DNA of 64,000 nucleotides from Jiangella sp. DSM 45060 (GTDB taxonomy: Bacteria > Actinomycetota > Actinomycetes > Jiangellales > Jiangellaceae). The notes beneath the pieces are model-generated. The model was not told the DNA's origin and searched no databases. It saw only the letters and a program-made list of their open reading frames with translations. The DNA is taken from assembly GCF_900105175.1 (NCBI RefSeq), contig NZ_LT629771.1:4039501-4103500 (forward strand). Direction: 5' to 3'. This document shows positions 1 through 9,086 of this stretch, in pieces. The position numbers and the translations under genes were made by a program. The first letter of the stretch is position 1; each line of letters begins with the position of its first letter.

Positions 1-600
1 GATGTCGTGCGCGCCCTTCTGCAGCAGCAGCGAGTTCACCTTGGACCGCTCGGCGTGCCAGTCCTTGAAGAACCGGTCGCCGCCGTCGCCGACGAAGTAG
101 CGGCACCAGATCGCCTTGACCTCGCCGATCCGGCCGCCGGCGATCAGCTCGCGCAGCAGCATGATGACCGGCATGTGCCGCATGTTGTGGCCCACGTACA
201 GGCGGCTGCCGGTGCGTCGTGCGGTGGCGAGGATCTGGTCGGCCTGCTCGACGGTGATCGCCAGCGGCTTGTCGACGAACACCGCGACCCCGGCCTCGAG
301 CAGGGCGCACGCGTGCTCGGCGTGCAGGTGGTCCGGCGAGGTGACGAACGCGGCGTCGACGCCGACGTCGATCAGCTCGTCGACGGTCGCGGTGGCCGCG
401 ACGCCGGGCCCGAACCGCTCGGCGGCGCGGTCACGGGCCCGCGGCAAGGGGTCGCACGCGGCGACGACCTGCGCCGACGGGTCCAGGTCGGCGGCGGTCT
501 TCGCGATGATCCCGCGGTTGCCGTTGCCCACGACGCCGAGCCGCAGCGGGGCGTCCGGGCCGAGGGCGGGACGGTTCGAAGTGGTTGACGGAGCAGCCAT
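1..600 (-). CDS. Gfo/Idh/MocA-family NAD(P)-dependent oxidoreductase (3' end outside window)
   Basis: A 200-codon N-terminal part starts with ATG at 600 and stays open to the window edge. The glycine-rich dinucleotide motif GVVGNGNRG lies at residues 22-30. The DKP triplet at 110-112 occupies the place of the family EKP motif, whose lysine is catalytic. The fold is therefore a Rossmann domain followed by the start of the alpha/beta substrate domain. Members oxidise or reduce sugars and inositols; the substrate cannot be told. It is divergent from the LacI gene at 758 and the shared gap holds a LacI-like site at 621-632, so it is probably part of that sugar regulon. The C-terminus is missing only because the window ends. 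Confidence 0.88.
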   Translation of the reverse strand, partial: MAAPSTTSNRPALGPDAPLRLGVVGNGNRGIIAKTAADLDPSAQVVAACDPLPRARDRAAERFGPGVAATATVDELIDVGVDAAFVTSPDHLHAEHACALLEAGVAVFVDKPLAITVEQADQILATARRTGSRLYVGHNMRHMPVIMLLRELIAGGRIGEVKAIWCRYFVGDGGDRFFKDWHAERSKVNSLLLQKGAHDI

Positions 601-620
601 GCCCAGGGACGCTACGTGAC

Positions 621-632
621 GCAAACGGTTGC
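621..632. promoter_or_regulatory. Candidate LacI-type operator GCAAACGGTTGC
   Basis: A near-palindrome lies between the divergent oxidoreductase and LacI genes. Its reverse complement, GCAACCGTTTGC, matches 11 of 12 bases of the site at 5876-5887 and resembles the one at 6747-6758. The position suits autoregulation of the LacI gene and control of the oxidoreductase. Binding is inferred. Confidence 0.5.
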
Positions 633-757
633 CGCAAGGAACCATTGACGATCATGGCGACATGCAGTGTGAACGTGTCGCAAAATCGCTCGGGTGCGCT
701 ACGCTCGGCGTGTTTGCAGCACGATGCACCCCCGCGACCACGCAGGAGGAGACACCG

Positions 758-1747
758 ATGAGCGTCACGCTCGCCGACATCGCGCGGGCCACCGGCCTGT
801 CCGCCTCCACGGTCTCGCGCGCGCTGTCCGACCCCGACAAGGTGAACCCGCGCACCCGCGACCGCGTGCGCAAGATCGCCCAGGACATGGGCTACGTGCC
901 GAACCAGGTGGCGCGCTCGCTCACGTCCGGGCGCAACGACCTCATCGGGCTGATCGTGCCCGACATCGCGAACCCGTTCTTCCCGCCCATCATCAAGGCC
1001 GTGCAAGCGCGGGCCAGCGCCAAGGGCAAGACGGTGCTGATCGCCGACGTCGACGAGCACCCGTCCGACGAGATCCAGCGCGCCCGGGTCATGCGCAAGC
1101 GGGTCGACGGCCTGGTCGTCGTGTCGCCGCGCACCCCCGACGACCGCCTCGACCAGCTGGCCGAGCTGCGTCCCATCGTGTTCGTGAACCGCGAGGTCAA
1201 GGGCGCGGCGAGCGTCATCATCGAGGACACCGAGGGCATGCGCGAGGCGGTCGAGCACCTCACCGCGCTCGGGCACCGCCGGGTCGGCTACCTCAACGGC
1301 CCGCGCCGCTCGTGGTCGAACACCCAGCGGCAGAACGCCGTGCGCGAGGCGTGCGCGGCGCACGGCGTCGACCTCGTCGAGTTCGGCCCGTTCGAGCCGC
1401 AGATCCAGGCCGGCGTGCGTGCCGCCGACCTCGTGCACGCTTCCGACGTCACCGCCGTCATCGCCTACGACGACATGATCGCGCTCGGCCTGATGGCGCG
1501 GCTGAACGAGCGCGGCGTGCGAGTCGGCCCCGACATCAGCGTCATCGGCATCGACGACAGCCCGATGTCCGGCATGGCCTACCCGACGCTCACCTCCATC
1601 CACGTGCCCGGCTCCGAGGCCGGCGCCCGCGCCGTCGACATCGTCCTCGACCTCGCCGACACCGCGGGCGACGCCGAGCCGTCCGTCGTCCAGCTGGAGA
1701 CCCGGCTGATCGTGCGCAGCTCCACCAGCCCCGTCCGCGAGCGCTAA
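758..1747 (+). CDS. LacI-family transcriptional regulator
   Basis: This is a 329-residue protein. The N-terminal LacI helix-turn-helix (VTLADIARATGLSASTVSRAL, residues 3-23) and hinge helix (NQVARSL) are followed by a periplasmic-binding-protein-like effector domain. ATG at 758 is chosen because AGGAGGA lies just upstream at 744-750 and the HTH begins at the next residues; the longer upstream reading frame adds no conserved sequence. The stop overlaps the stop of the convergent reductase gene by 4 bases. It likely represses the neighbouring galacturonate/amino-sugar and pectate lyase genes through sites sharing CAACCGYTTG. The effector is unknown, perhaps a hexuronate or its phosphate. Confidence 0.92.
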   Translation: MSVTLADIARATGLSASTVSRALSDPDKVNPRTRDRVRKIAQDMGYVPNQVARSLTSGRNDLIGLIVPDIANPFFPPIIKAVQARASAKGKTVLIADVDEHPSDEIQRARVMRKRVDGLVVVSPRTPDDRLDQLAELRPIVFVNREVKGAASVIIEDTEGMREAVEHLTALGHRRVGYLNGPRRSWSNTQRQNAVREACAAHGVDLVEFGPFEPQIQAGVRAADLVHASDVTAVIAYDDMIALGLMARLNERGVRVGPDISVIGIDDSPMSGMAYPTLTSIHVPGSEAGARAVDIVLDLADTAGDAEPSVVQLETRLIVRSSTSPVRER

Positions 1748-3177
1748 CTCAGCTCCCCCGCCGTCGCGGCGGCGCCGTGGCGGGCCAGGTCGTCCAGGCA
1801 CCGGGCGACGTCGGCCACCCAGGCGTCGTCGGTGGCCAGGTCGTCCGGGACGACGGCGGCAATGCGCAGCACCCGCGCGACGTCCGACGGGAGGACGGCG
1901 CGCAGGGCGTCGCGGGCCGGGTCGGTGACGGTGAGTGGGCGGCCGTCGTCGGAGCGGCCGGCCAGGACGAAACGCAGCCAGGCCGCCACCACCAGCGTCG
2001 CGGCGGCCGACGGACGACCGGCGGCGCGGGCGGCGAGGAGCGTCGGCAGCACCCGGACCGGCAGCTTCTGCGATCCGTCCGCCGCCACCTGGTCGCAGCG
2101 ATGCCCGAGCGCCGGGTTGGCGAAGCGCCGCAGCACCGACGCCGCGTAGGCGGGCAGGTCCCAGCCGGGCGGCGCGTCGATGGTGGCCAGCACGTCGCGG
2201 TGCAGCGCCTCGACCGCGCCGCGGATCGCGGGGTCGGCGACGGCGGCGGCGATGGTCTCGTGCCCGGCCAGCGCGCCGAGGTAGGCGATCATCGAGTGCG
2301 CGGCGTTCAGCACCCGCAGCTTGGCCGTCTCGTGCGGTCCGACGTCGGCGACCAGCTCCGCGCCGGCCAGCTCCCACGGGGGCCGCTCGCCGGCGAAGTC
2401 GTCCTCGATCACCCACTGGCTGAACGGCTCGGCCGCGACCACCGCGTCGTCGGCGGCGCCGGTCAGCCGGAGCGCGTCGGCCCGGTCGGCCGGCGTGGTG
2501 GCCGGGACGATGCGGTCGACCATGGCGGACGGGAACCGGGCCGACGCCGCGATCCATCCGGCGAGGTCGCGCGCCAGCGGCGCCGGCAGCCGGGCCACGA
2601 ACTCTCCCACCAGCGCACCCAGCCGCCGGCCGTTGCCGACCAGGTTGTCGCACGACAGCACCGTCACCGGGCCCGCGCCGGCCGCCATGCGCCCGTGCAG
2701 CCCGGCGGCCAGCAGCCCGAGTCCGGTCCGCGGCCGCTCCCCCGCCGCGACCGCCGCGACGTCGGCGCGCACGGCGTCGTCGTCGAGCAGCGCGCCGGTG
2801 ACGGGGTCGGCGAGGTAGCCCTTCTCGGTGATCGTCAGCGTGACGACGCCGACCGCGGGGTCGGCGAACCGGGCGGCGACCGCGGCCCAGTCCGTCGGCG
2901 CGTGCCACGCCTCGGCGACGGACCCGACGACGTGCGCCGTCACCCGGTCACCGGAGCGGTCCAGCACCGTGAACAGCCCGTCCTGCCGGCGCAGCGCCGC
3001 GACGACGTCCGCCGAGCGCGGCGCCACCTCGACGATGCCCCAGCGCGGGTCGCCGGTCGCGGTTATCGCGCGGTCGGTGTAGACGGCCTGGTGCGCGCGG
3101 TGGAACGCGCCGACGCCGAGGTGGACGACGCCGGGCCGCGGCGCGGGCGTCGTCCGGGACAGCCGCGGCACCGTCAC
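1744..3177 (-). CDS. Mannitol dehydrogenase family: tagaturonate/fructuronate reductase
   Basis: This is a 477-residue NAD-dependent polyol/uronate dehydrogenase of the UxaB/UxuB/MtlD family, the usual length. The family signature SCDNLVGNG is at 175-183 and the catalytic lysine block KLRVLNAAHS at 286-295. It would interconvert tagaturonate and altronate, or fructuronate and mannonate. Altronate dehydratase lies directly upstream, which favours the tagaturonate (UxaB-type) role. The start is GTG at 3177, because this GTGA overlaps the TGA of the uxaA gene by 4 bases, implying translational coupling. Exact substrate preference is not visible. Confidence 0.85.
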   Translation of the reverse strand: MTVPRLSRTTPAPRPGVVHLGVGAFHRAHQAVYTDRAITATGDPRWGIVEVAPRSADVVAALRRQDGLFTVLDRSGDRVTAHVVGSVAEAWHAPTDWAAVAARFADPAVGVVTLTITEKGYLADPVTGALLDDDAVRADVAAVAAGERPRTGLGLLAAGLHGRMAAGAGPVTVLSCDNLVGNGRRLGALVGEFVARLPAPLARDLAGWIAASARFPSAMVDRIVPATTPADRADALRLTGAADDAVVAAEPFSQWVIEDDFAGERPPWELAGAELVADVGPHETAKLRVLNAAHSMIAYLGALAGHETIAAAVADPAIRGAVEALHRDVLATIDAPPGWDLPAYAASVLRRFANPALGHRCDQVAADGSQKLPVRVLPTLLAARAAGRPSAAATLVVAAWLRFVLAGRSDDGRPLTVTDPARDALRAVLPSDVARVLRIAAVVPDDLATDDAWVADVARCLDDLARHGAAATAGELS

Positions 3178-4682
3178 ATCACCGCGCCGAGCTGCCACGG
3201 TGCGAACTCCTCGTCGCCGAAGCCGAGCGCCTCGCTGGCGGTCTGCCGTCCGGACGCGGTGGCGACGACGGCGTCGAAGATCTGCCGGCCCAGCTCGTCC
3301 AGGCCCATCTCGCCGTCGGCCACGGCGCCGCAGTTGAGGTCCATGTCCTCGGTCATGCGCTGGTAGACGGCGGTGTTGGTGGCCAGCTTGAGGCTGGGCA
3401 CCGGCTTGCAGCCGTACACCGAGCCGCGTCCGGTGGTGAAGCAGACGATGTTCGCGCCGCCGGCCACCATGCCGGTGACGGAGACCGGGTCGTAGCCGGG
3501 GGTGTCCATGAACACCAGGCCGCGGCTGTCGACGCGCTCGGCGAACCGGCGCACCGCGCGCAGCGGCGTCGAGCCGGACTTCGCGACCGCGCCGAGCGAC
3601 TTCTCCAAGATCGTGGTGATGCCGCCCTCCTTGTTGCCCGGCGACGGGTTGTTGTCGAGGCTGCCGCCGTGCTTGGCGGTGTACTCGCGCCACCAGGCGA
3701 TGCGCTCCAGCAGCGCGTCGGCCACCTCGCGCGACTCCGCCCGGGCGGCCAGCAAGTGCTCGGCGCCGTAGATCTCCGGCGTCTCGCACAGCACCGCGGT
3801 GCCGCCCTGCGCGATCAGCAGGTCGGCGGCGACGCCCAGCGCCGGGTTCGCGGTGATGCCGGAGTAGCCGTCGGAGCCGCCGCACTTCAGCCCCAGCACC
3901 AGCTCAGACACCGGCACCGGCTGCCGCTGGACGTCCAGCCGGTCCAGCACGTCGGCGACGGCCTGGACCCCGGCCCGGACGGCGGCGGCGGTGCCGCCGG
4001 CCTCCTGGATGGTCATGCCGACGACGGGGGTGTGCTCGGGGAGGTCCAGCTCGGCGATCTGGTTGACCTCGCAGCCCAGCCCGAGCACGATCAGCGCGCC
4101 GAAGTTCGGGTGGTCGGCGTAGCCGGACAGCGTCCGCTTGAGCAGGTCCAGGCCCTCGCCGTCGGAGGCCAGGCCGCAGCCGCTGCCGTGCGTGATCGCG
4201 ACGATGCCGTCAACGCTCGGGTGCGCCGCGAGCCGTCCGGACATCCGCACCTGGTCGGCGATCAGCTTGGCGACGGTGGCCGAGCAGTTCACCGACGTGA
4301 TGATGCCGACGTAGTTGCGGGTGGCGACCCGGCCGTCGGCGCGGACGATGCCCTGGAAGGTCGCGGCCGGCACCGGCTCGGGCACGACGCCGCCGCCGAT
4401 CGCGACGTCCTGGTCGACGGTGTCGTGGTAGCCGAGGTTGTGCAGGTGCACGTGGTCGCCGGGCTCGATCGGCGTCGTCGCGTGCCCGATGACCTGGCCG
4501 TACTTGAGCACCGGGGCGCCGGCACCGACGGCGCTCAGGGCGACCTTGTGGCCGGCCGGGACGAGCTGGCGGCTGACCAGCCCGGTACCGGGCACCGGCG
4601 TGCCGGCGGGCAGCGGGTCGAGCGTCACCGCCACGGAGTCGTCGGCGCGCAGCCGCACCAGCCGGGTGGGTTCGGGTGTCAC
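3174..4682 (-). CDS. uxaA: Altronate dehydratase
   Basis: This is a 502-residue protein, near the length of E. coli UxaA. It has an N-terminal SAF-like domain (about residues 1-100) and a long C-terminal UxaA domain with the conserved NYVGIITSVNCSAT and HGSGCG segments and a C-terminal NTAVYQRMTEDMDLNCG block. It dehydrates D-altronate to 2-keto-3-deoxygluconate in galacturonate catabolism. GTG at 4682 overlaps the nagA stop as GTGA, and its own stop overlaps the next gene the same way. It sits in a coupled nagA-uxaA-reductase run, consistent with use of pectin-derived galacturonate released by the nearby pectate lyase. Confidence 0.92.
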   Translation of the reverse strand: MTPEPTRLVRLRADDSVAVTLDPLPAGTPVPGTGLVSRQLVPAGHKVALSAVGAGAPVLKYGQVIGHATTPIEPGDHVHLHNLGYHDTVDQDVAIGGGVVPEPVPAATFQGIVRADGRVATRNYVGIITSVNCSATVAKLIADQVRMSGRLAAHPSVDGIVAITHGSGCGLASDGEGLDLLKRTLSGYADHPNFGALIVLGLGCEVNQIAELDLPEHTPVVGMTIQEAGGTAAAVRAGVQAVADVLDRLDVQRQPVPVSELVLGLKCGGSDGYSGITANPALGVAADLLIAQGGTAVLCETPEIYGAEHLLAARAESREVADALLERIAWWREYTAKHGGSLDNNPSPGNKEGGITTILEKSLGAVAKSGSTPLRAVRRFAERVDSRGLVFMDTPGYDPVSVTGMVAGGANIVCFTTGRGSVYGCKPVPSLKLATNTAVYQRMTEDMDLNCGAVADGEMGLDELGRQIFDAVVATASGRQTASEALGFGDEEFAPWQLGAVM

Positions 4683-5860
4683 AGGGGTCCTCCAGATGGT
4701 GATGCCGGCAGCCAGCGGCCACGCAGCACGGTGGCCCAGGGCCGGAAGCCGGGGTCGAAGATCGCCAGGTCGGCGTCCATGCCGGCGGCGACGGCGCCGC
4801 GGCGCGCGGACAGCCCGGCGACGGCGGCGGGCCGGCTGGTGGCGGCGGCGACCACCTCGGCGAGCGGCCAGCCGAGGTCGTCGTGCAGGTGGGCGAGCAT
4901 GTCCGGGAGCGTGCTGGTGCTGCCGCCGAACGCCTCGGCGCCGGCCACCATGCCGACGCCGTCGCCGACGACGCACTCGACGGTGGCCAGCCGGTAGCGG
5001 TACCCGGCGGGCATGCCGGTGCCCGGGGTGCCGTCGGAGACCACGACGAGGCGGTCGCCGGCGCAGCGCCGGGCGATCTCCAGCAGCTCGGGCGGGAGGT
5101 GCCGGCCGTCGGCGATGACCTCCGCGGTGAGGTCGGCCGCGGCCAGCGCGCCCTCGAGCAGGCCGGGGACCCGCCAGGGCCCCTCGCGGCGGGTGGTGGA
5201 CTGCCCGCTCCACAGATGGGTGACGTGCGTCAGCCCGGCGCCGGCCGCCTCGGCGAGCTGCCGCGCCGTCGCGTCGCTGTGCCCGGCCGCGACGACGACG
5301 CCCGCGGCGGCCAGCCGGCGGGTGGCGTCGACGGCGCCGGGCAGCTCCGGCGCGAGCGTGATCATCCGCAGCGTCGCCGCGTGCTCCAGCAGCACGTCGA
5401 CGTCGCGTGAATTCGGCGGGGCCAGGACGGCGGGGTCGTGCGCGCCGCACTGGGCGGCCGCGAGGAACGGGCCCTCCAGGTGGACGCCGAGCACCCGGGC
5501 GGCGTCGGCGGGCGTTCCGGCGACGAGGCCGGACAGCGCCGCGACGCGCGCCGCCAGCACGTCGACCGGCGCCGACACCAGGCTCAGCTGGACGCTGGTG
5601 ACGCCGGCCGCCGCGAGGTGCCGCAGCACCGCCGTCACCCCGGCCTCGCCGGCGTCGTCGAAGGCGTGGCCGGCGGCGCCGTGCACGTGCAGGTCGATCA
5701 GCCCCGGCGTGACGATGCGGCCGCCGACGTCGACGATCCGGGCGTCCGGCGGCACGGGCCCGGCGCCGACGGCGACGATGCGGCCGCCGTCGGCCAGCAC
5801 CGTCCGGTCCGGCTCGACCCGGCCGTCACTCACCACCGTGGCGTGCGTCAGCGCCAGCAT
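4679..5860 (-). CDS. nagA: N-acetylglucosamine-6-phosphate deacetylase
   Basis: This is a 393-residue amidohydrolase-fold enzyme that converts GlcNAc-6-P to glucosamine-6-P and acetate. Visible motifs are DLHVHG (metal ligands), HLEGPF, AGHSDA, THLW and VSDGTPG, in the NagA order. ATG at 5860 is preferred over GTG at 5869, because AAAGG lies 8 bases upstream of the ATG. NagB is immediately upstream on the same strand with a 34-base gap that contains a LacI-like site at 5876-5887. Its stop overlaps the start of altronate dehydratase, an unusual pairing of amino-sugar and galacturonate enzymes. Confidence 0.93.
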   Translation of the reverse strand: MLALTHATVVSDGRVEPDRTVLADGGRIVAVGAGPVPPDARIVDVGGRIVTPGLIDLHVHGAAGHAFDDAGEAGVTAVLRHLAAAGVTSVQLSLVSAPVDVLAARVAALSGLVAGTPADAARVLGVHLEGPFLAAAQCGAHDPAVLAPPNSRDVDVLLEHAATLRMITLAPELPGAVDATRRLAAAGVVVAAGHSDATARQLAEAAGAGLTHVTHLWSGQSTTRREGPWRVPGLLEGALAAADLTAEVIADGRHLPPELLEIARRCAGDRLVVVSDGTPGTGMPAGYRYRLATVECVVGDGVGMVAGAEAFGGSTSTLPDMLAHLHDDLGWPLAEVVAAATSRPAAVAGLSARRGAVAAGMDADLAIFDPGFRPWATVLRGRWLPASPSGGPL

Positions 5861-5875
5861 CGCTGCCACCTTTCA

Positions 5876-5887
5876 GCAACCGTTTGG
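5876..5887. promoter_or_regulatory. Candidate LacI-type operator GCAACCGTTTGG
   Basis: The site lies in the 34-base gap between nagB and nagA. It matches the reverse complement of the site at 621-632 except for one base. This suggests that nagA-uxaA-reductase can be controlled separately from nagB. Inferred from sequence similarity only. Confidence 0.45.
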
Positions 5888-5894
5888 ATCGGGC

Positions 5895-6677
5895 TCAGCC
5901 GACCGGGACCTCCAGCTGACCGGCCGACTCGGGGTCGAGGAACAGTGTCGCGTGCCCTGCGGTCCGCAGGATGGTGGCGGGGCAGGCCGGGCTGATCTCG
6001 TCGCGCAGCGCGGCCGCGACCGCCGCCGCCTTGCGCTGGTCAGGCGTGCAGACCAGCACCTGCGTGCCGGACAGCAGCGCCGGCACGGTGAGCGAGATCG
6101 CGGTGGCCGGCACGGCGGCGTCGTCCGGGAAGTGACCCTCCCCGACCTGCTGCGCGCGCGACTCCGGCGTCAGCGTGATGACCCGGGCCAGCCGCTGGTC
6201 GGCGAAGTCGGCCTCGTTCGGCTCGTTGAACGCGATGTGGCCGTTCTCGCCGATGCCCATGCAGATGAGATCCAGCGGGCCCTCGCGCAGCAGGTCCTCG
6301 TAGCGCCGGCACTCGGCCTCGGCATCGGGCGCGTCGCCGTCGATGTAGTGCACCCGCTCGGGCTGGAACGGCTCCTCGATGCGCTCGCGGATCCAGCGCC
6401 GGAAGCTAGCCGGGTGGTCGGCGTCGATGCCGACGTATTCGTCCAGGTGGAACGCGGTCACGCGGTCCCACGGGACGTCCTGCGACCGCAGCGCCTGGAC
6501 GAACGCGAACTGCGAGTTGCCGGTGGCGAAGACGGCGCGGGCCCGGCCGGTCCGGGCGACGGCGTCGCGGATGACGGCGGCCGCGCGCTCCGCTGCCGCC
6601 TGGCCCATCTCGGCGGTGCCGGAGTGCACCTCGACCGCGAGCTCGCCGGCCTGGAACTGGGTGATCGGTTCGGACAC
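5895..6677 (-). CDS. nagB: Glucosamine-6-phosphate deaminase
   Basis: This is a 260-residue protein, the usual NagB length, that converts glucosamine-6-P to fructose-6-P and ammonia. FHLDEYVG carries the catalytic aspartate region, and GIGENGHIAFNEP is the family signature with catalytic histidine and glutamate residues. GTG at 6677 is chosen: AGGAGG lies at 6684-6689 with good spacing. It is divergent from the pectate lyase and precedes nagA. The intergenic region 6678-6800 holds the promoter and a putative operator. Confidence 0.94.
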   Translation of the reverse strand: MSEPITQFQAGELAVEVHSGTAEMGQAAAERAAAVIRDAVARTGRARAVFATGNSQFAFVQALRSQDVPWDRVTAFHLDEYVGIDADHPASFRRWIRERIEEPFQPERVHYIDGDAPDAEAECRRYEDLLREGPLDLICMGIGENGHIAFNEPNEADFADQRLARVITLTPESRAQQVGEGHFPDDAAVPATAISLTVPALLSGTQVLVCTPDQRKAAAVAAALRDEISPACPATILRTAGHATLFLDPESAGQLEVPVG

Positions 6678-6723
6678 AGAGACCCTCCTGTGGGCATCGC
6701 TGGACGACGTCGCTGCAACCCTA

Positions 6724-6762
6724 CTGCAAGTATTGACACAAATGCACAACCGCTTGCAGTAT
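6724..6762 (+). promoter_or_regulatory. Pectate lyase promoter with candidate operators
   Basis: TTGACA at 6733-6738 is followed after 18 bases by CAGTAT at 6757-6762, a reasonable sigma-70 promoter for the lyase at 6801. CTGCAAG at 6724-6730 and CTTGCAG at 6753-6759 form inverted arms around the -35 box. ACAACCGCTTGC at 6747-6758 resembles the sites at 621 and 5876. A repressor bound here would block the promoter. Confidence 0.5.
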
Positions 6763-6800
6763 CGTCCGCACCCACCTCGCTCCCAGGTCTTGGAGGATCG

Positions 6801-9077
6801 ATGAGCTCCCTTCCGGATGCCCGCCCCGACCGCACGGAGAACCACACCCTCACCCGCCGCGCCTTCACCGCGGCCGGCGCGCTCGCCGGCGTCGGCGCCT
6901 TCGTCGCCGGATCGCCCGCGTTCGCCGCCGTCCGCCGCGGCACCGCCGACGCCCTGGTCCCCGCGTTCCCCGGCGCGCTGGGCTGCGGCATGTACACCAC
7001 GGGCGGCCGCGGCGGCGACGTCTACGAGGTGACCAACCTCGACGACTCCGGGCCGGGGTCGCTGCGCGAAGGGGTGAAGGGCAGCAACCGCACCGTCGTC
7101 TTCCGCGTCTCCGGCACCATCTACCTCAGCTCGCGCCTGGACATCAGCGGCTCGAACCTCACCGTCGCCGGCCAGACCGCGCCCGGCGACGGCATCTGCA
7201 TCGCCGGCTACCCCACCCGCATCGCCGGGCAGAACGTCGTCGTCCGGTACCTGCGCTGCCGCATGGGCGACATCGCCGGCATCACCGAGGACGCGATGTG
7301 GTTCCGCCGCACCGCCGACGTCGTGCTGGACCACTGCTCGCTGACCTGGAGCACGGACGAGGCGCTGTCGCCGTACGAGAACACCCGGGTGTCGGTGCAA
7401 TGGTGCATCGTCGGCGAGAGCCTGACGATGTCGGTGAACCCGGAGGGCAGGCACGGCTACGGCGGCATCTGGGGCGGCGAGAACGTGTCGTTCCACCACA
7501 ACCTGATCATCCACAACTCCAGCCGCAACCCGCGGTTCGCGCCGGTCAACGCCACCGGACCGGACTACGCGCTGACCGTCGACCACCAGAACAACGTCAT
7601 CTACAACTGGGGCTTCAACTCCGCGTACGGCGGCGAGGACTCCGCCGGCATCAACCTGATCGGCAACTACTACCGGCCCGGGCCGGACACGCTGGCCGAG
7701 GTGCGCGACCGCATCGTCGAGCCGACGGTGAGCACGCTCGGCGGGCCGGGGACCTGGTACGTCGCGGACAACCACATGGACGGCTCGCCCGAGGTGACCG
7801 CCGACAACACGCTCGGCATCGACGGCGACGTGCCGATCACGCTGCGCACCACGCCGGTGCCGTTCCCGCAGCCGCTGCCGGCCGAGGCGGCGACCGTCGC
7901 GTTCGATCGGGTGCTCAACGAGGCCGGCGCCATCCTGCCGCGCCGCGACTCCGTCGACGCCCGGCTGGTCGAGGACGTGCGGCGGCGCACGGGCCGGCTG
8001 ATCAACTCGCAGACCGAGGTGGGCGGCTGGCCGTCGCTGGCCTCCGTCCCGGCTCCGGCCGACAGCGATCACGACGGCATCCCGGACGCGTGGGAGACGG
8101 CAAACGGGCTGAACCCGAACGACCCGGCCGACCGCAACACCGTCGGCGCCGACGGGTACACGAACCTCGAGCGCTACCTGAACTCGATCGGTGGCCCCGC
8201 GTCGTCGAACCCGTCCGTCACGCTGCTGCAGCCGGGAACGAACGCGCTGGTGGCGGCCGCACGCACGACCGGGCGGGTGGTGCTGAACGCGACCGCGACC
8301 GGCCACGGCGCCGCCATCGACCGGGTCGAGTTCTACGCCGGCGACGAGCTGATCGGCACCGCCACCAGCGCCCCCTACCGCGTCGAGTGGACCGGCGTCG
8401 CCGACGGCAGCTACTTCGTCACCGCCCGCGCCGTCGACACCGACGGCAACGCCACCTCGACCACCTCCACTCCGGTGCACGTCAACCGGATCACCCGCAC
8501 CGCGCCCTGGGTCGGCGCCGACGTCGGCTCGGTGCCGGTGCGCGGCGCCACCTCGGTGTCCGGCGACGCGGTGACGGTGAAGGGGTCGGGCGCGATCGGC
8601 GGGACGGCGGACAGCTTCCGGTTCGCGTTCCAGCGCCGTGACGGCGACTGCGAGATCGTCGCCCGGATCGACGCCATCAGCAAGGTGTACCCGGAGGTGG
8701 CCGCCGCGGTGATGGTCCGCGCCGACCTCGCGCCGTCGGCGCCGTTCGCGATGATGGAGCTGACCTACCTGGGCAGCGGCAAGGTGTCGCGGTTCTCGGT
8801 CCGCTCCGCGCACGGCGCCGAGGCCGTCGTCACCCAGTACCCGGCCGTCCCCGAGGAGGTGCCGATCGACACCCCCTACTGGGTCCGCCTCACCCGCCGC
8901 GGCGCCACCGTCACCGGCGCCGTCTCGCCCGACGGCGTGACGTGGCACGAGGTCGGCGCCGCGGACGTCGCCCTGCCGCCGTCGGCCTTCCTCGGTCTCG
9001 CCGTCGACGGCCACCAGGAGAACACGGCCAACGCCCGCTACACCACGGCCACGTTCGGCGCGGTCACCGTGCGCTGA
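6801..9077 (+). CDS. Secreted pectate lyase (PL1-like) with Ca-binding linker, Ig-like and C-terminal domains
   Basis: This is a 758-residue exported enzyme. A Tat signal (TRRAFTAAGALAG, residues 18-30) ends near SPAFA. A right-handed beta-helix lyase domain follows (about 55-400: GSLREGVKG, VAGQTAPGDGI, HCSLTWSTDE, HHNLIIHNSSRNPRF). Next come a thrombospondin-3/EF-like acidic linker (DSDHDGIPDAWE), a bacterial Ig-like domain (IDRVEFYAGDELIGTATSAP) and a C-terminal DUF1349/LamG-like sandwich. It should cleave polygalacturonate outside the cell, feeding uxaA and the reductase. GGAGG at 6792-6796 precedes the ATG. Exact pectin specificity is not determined. Confidence 0.9.
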   Translation: MSSLPDARPDRTENHTLTRRAFTAAGALAGVGAFVAGSPAFAAVRRGTADALVPAFPGALGCGMYTTGGRGGDVYEVTNLDDSGPGSLREGVKGSNRTVVFRVSGTIYLSSRLDISGSNLTVAGQTAPGDGICIAGYPTRIAGQNVVVRYLRCRMGDIAGITEDAMWFRRTADVVLDHCSLTWSTDEALSPYENTRVSVQWCIVGESLTMSVNPEGRHGYGGIWGGENVSFHHNLIIHNSSRNPRFAPVNATGPDYALTVDHQNNVIYNWGFNSAYGGEDSAGINLIGNYYRPGPDTLAEVRDRIVEPTVSTLGGPGTWYVADNHMDGSPEVTADNTLGIDGDVPITLRTTPVPFPQPLPAEAATVAFDRVLNEAGAILPRRDSVDARLVEDVRRRTGRLINSQTEVGGWPSLASVPAPADSDHDGIPDAWETANGLNPNDPADRNTVGADGYTNLERYLNSIGGPASSNPSVTLLQPGTNALVAAARTTGRVVLNATATGHGAAIDRVEFYAGDELIGTATSAPYRVEWTGVADGSYFVTARAVDTDGNATSTTSTPVHVNRITRTAPWVGADVGSVPVRGATSVSGDAVTVKGSGAIGGTADSFRFAFQRRDGDCEIVARIDAISKVYPEVAAAVMVRADLAPSAPFAMMELTYLGSGKVSRFSVRSAHGAEAVVTQYPAVPEEVPIDTPYWVRLTRRGATVTGAVSPDGVTWHEVGAADVALPPSAFLGLAVDGHQENTANARYTTATFGAVTVR

Positions 9078-9086
9078 CCAGCGCCG

